In this document: in pieces, positions 63,153 to 64,000 of the stretch | Layout: every line of letters starts with the position of its first letter | Numbering within the stretch: the first letter of the stretch is position 1 | NCBI GenBank assembly: GCA_905220665.1 | Contig: CAJNAR010000153.1 | Location: 62,001 to 126,000 of the forward strand | From: Albugo candida | Taxonomy: Eukaryota; Oomycota; Peronosporomycetes; Albuginales; Albuginaceae | Direction: 5' to 3' | Length of the DNA stretch: 64,000 bases | Position numbers and translations under genes: made by a program | Notes under the pieces: generated by a model | The model's database searches: none | Told to the model about the DNA's origin: nothing | The model's input: only the letters and a program-made list of their open reading frames with translations

Positions 63153-64000
63153 TTACATAAATGCACTTGAATTGTCAGAGAGCGAGGGTACTGGATGCTT
63201 GCCAAAATAGTGATTGGTACAGAGTCCCTGCATGCGTGCTGTCTTCATGCATTCGAGAACGGTACACTTGCGATCGGCACCGTGAGTGACACAATATCCT
63301 CCACGCCGATCTGTTTTCTCGCATCCATCCACACGACATCGACGCCCACCTCCGTGAGCGCGACATCGACCGTACCCTTGACTGCTTTTAGTGCAGCCTG
63401 GATGGGTACATCGACTTCCTCCACCATGTTGCTTGCACAGGCCTTTAGATTGTGCAGAGTTCTTGCAGTCTTTGGCTTGACATCTTTTACCTCCTCCATG
63501 ATTGATACATCGTCCACCACCTTGATCGCTGAGATTGCATCCTGGTTCATCGCATCGCTTACCTCCACCGTGAGCCTTGCATAACCCACGAGATCGGATA
63601 GTGCGATTGCACCCTTCCACAGCACAACTCCGGAGCTTTCGATATTCTCCACGAGATACTTTTGACCCTGTCGATTGTGTCATTGGAGCATCATTTTTAG
63701 CGGAAGCATTGGTATAATTCCCATTTTGTAACGAAAATTGGTTCGAATCGATCATGAATAAGGACGAGTGGTGGTTTCCTAATACGTGATTCGAGTCATT
63801 TACTGGTCCTCCCAGCACCTCGCGACTGGAAAGAGAGATAGAATCGGATACATCAAATGCAGGATCGTTATGTCCGATCGAATTGTTTTCAGGGCGGCTC
63901 GATATGTCATTCTCACAAAAATCTAGACGATTACCGGATATTCGCTTGTATGTGACTTGTGGATTCTCACGATTCTCATCGTGCGACCGGCACAACGAAC
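63153..64000 (-). CDS. WRKY19-like zinc-repeat protein, 5' end outside the window
   Basis: Partial: the frame is open to the right edge and ends at 63153; about 280 codons are present. From about codon 125 (counted from the edge) there are six tandem 24-residue units with the pattern CxxxxCxxxxxxxGxCxxHGGGxR. Examples are CAVEGCNRTIRSRGLCKAHG, CQAKDCKNSAQSKGLCKQHG and CTHPGCTKSSQGYGRCRAHG. The Cys2-Cys-His set suggests one zinc per unit. Such proteins are abundant in oomycetes and are often labelled WRKY transcription factor 19-like, although they lack the WRKYGQK motif, also absent here. The fifth and sixth units degrade (HGADR, HYFGK). The upstream part is polar, with an Asn- and Ser-rich stretch. 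A nucleic-acid-binding role is likely but unproven. It converges with the androglobin-like gene (92 bp). Confidence 0.85.
   Translation of the reverse strand, partial: SLCRSHDENRENPQVTYKRISGNRLDFCENDISSRPENNSIGHNDPAFDVSDSISLSSREVLGGPVNDSNHVLGNHHSSLFMIDSNQFSLQNGNYTNASAKNDAPMTQSTGSKVSRGEYRKLRSCAVEGCNRTIRSRGLCKAHGGGKRCDEPGCNLSDQGGGRCINHGGGKRCQAKDCKNSAQSKGLCKQHGGGSRCTHPGCTKSSQGYGRCRAHGGGRRCRVDGCEKTDRRGGYCVTHGADRKCTVLECMKTARMQGLCTNHYFGKHPVPSLSDNSSAFM

Overview
The window looks like a gene-dense nuclear segment from an oomycete. The best evidence is a pair of secreted proteins of the oomycete transglutaminase-elicitor (GP42/M81) family. Supporting signs are a START-FYVE protein, a WRKY19-like zinc-repeat protein, and short GT-AG introns, mostly 46 to 64 nt. 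The base composition is moderately AT-leaning, unlike the GC-rich Phytophthora genomes, so an Albugo-type (white rust) genome is my best guess. That guess is inference; nothing here names the species.

Layout. 0.5-15.2 kb, mostly + strand: an ALKBH7-like dioxygenase, a REX1/SDN-type 3'-5' exonuclease, an ankyrin protein with a PX-like region, a 1660-residue NACHT/NPHP3-like P-loop protein and a SPRY protein. 15.2-27.1 kb, - strand: the spliceosomal DEAD-box helicase DDX46/Prp5, a START-FYVE-FIST protein, an unrecognised acidic/coiled protein and a Tubby protein with an RS/RD-rich N-terminus. 27.3-31.5 kb, + strand: an unrecognised helical protein and CAB39/Mo25. 31.8-43.6 kb, mostly - strand: TAF6, a giant LRR-coiled-coil-C2 protein, an LRR protein and alanyl-tRNA synthetase. 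A small + strand gene with a plant-type TIGR01589-like domain lies among them. 44.1-48.8 kb: two divergent transglutaminase-elicitor paralogues flanking the RNA 5'-kinase NOL9/GRC3. 49.8-53.4 kb: WDR82, an F-box protein and RPL13. 53.5-64 kb: a MYND protein with three WASHC3-like motifs, a receiver-kinase-DUF547 fusion, an androglobin-like calpain-domain protein and the 3' part of a WRKY19-like gene.

Most genes are core cell machinery: splicing, transcription (TAF6, WDR82), translation and ribosome biogenesis (RPL13, AlaRS, NOL9), and kinase scaffolding (CAB39). Several others (NPHP3-like, Tubby, androglobin-like, LRR-coiled-coil-C2) belong to families often linked to cilia, which would fit a zoospore-forming organism. 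The transglutaminases are the clearest host-interaction genes. Many neighbours converge with only 49 to 130 bp between stop codons, and several pairs share short divergent promoters.

Exon structures were worked out by eye from splice signals, reading frame and remembered family conservation. No transcript data or database search was available. No tRNA, rRNA, transposon or CRISPR array was recognised.
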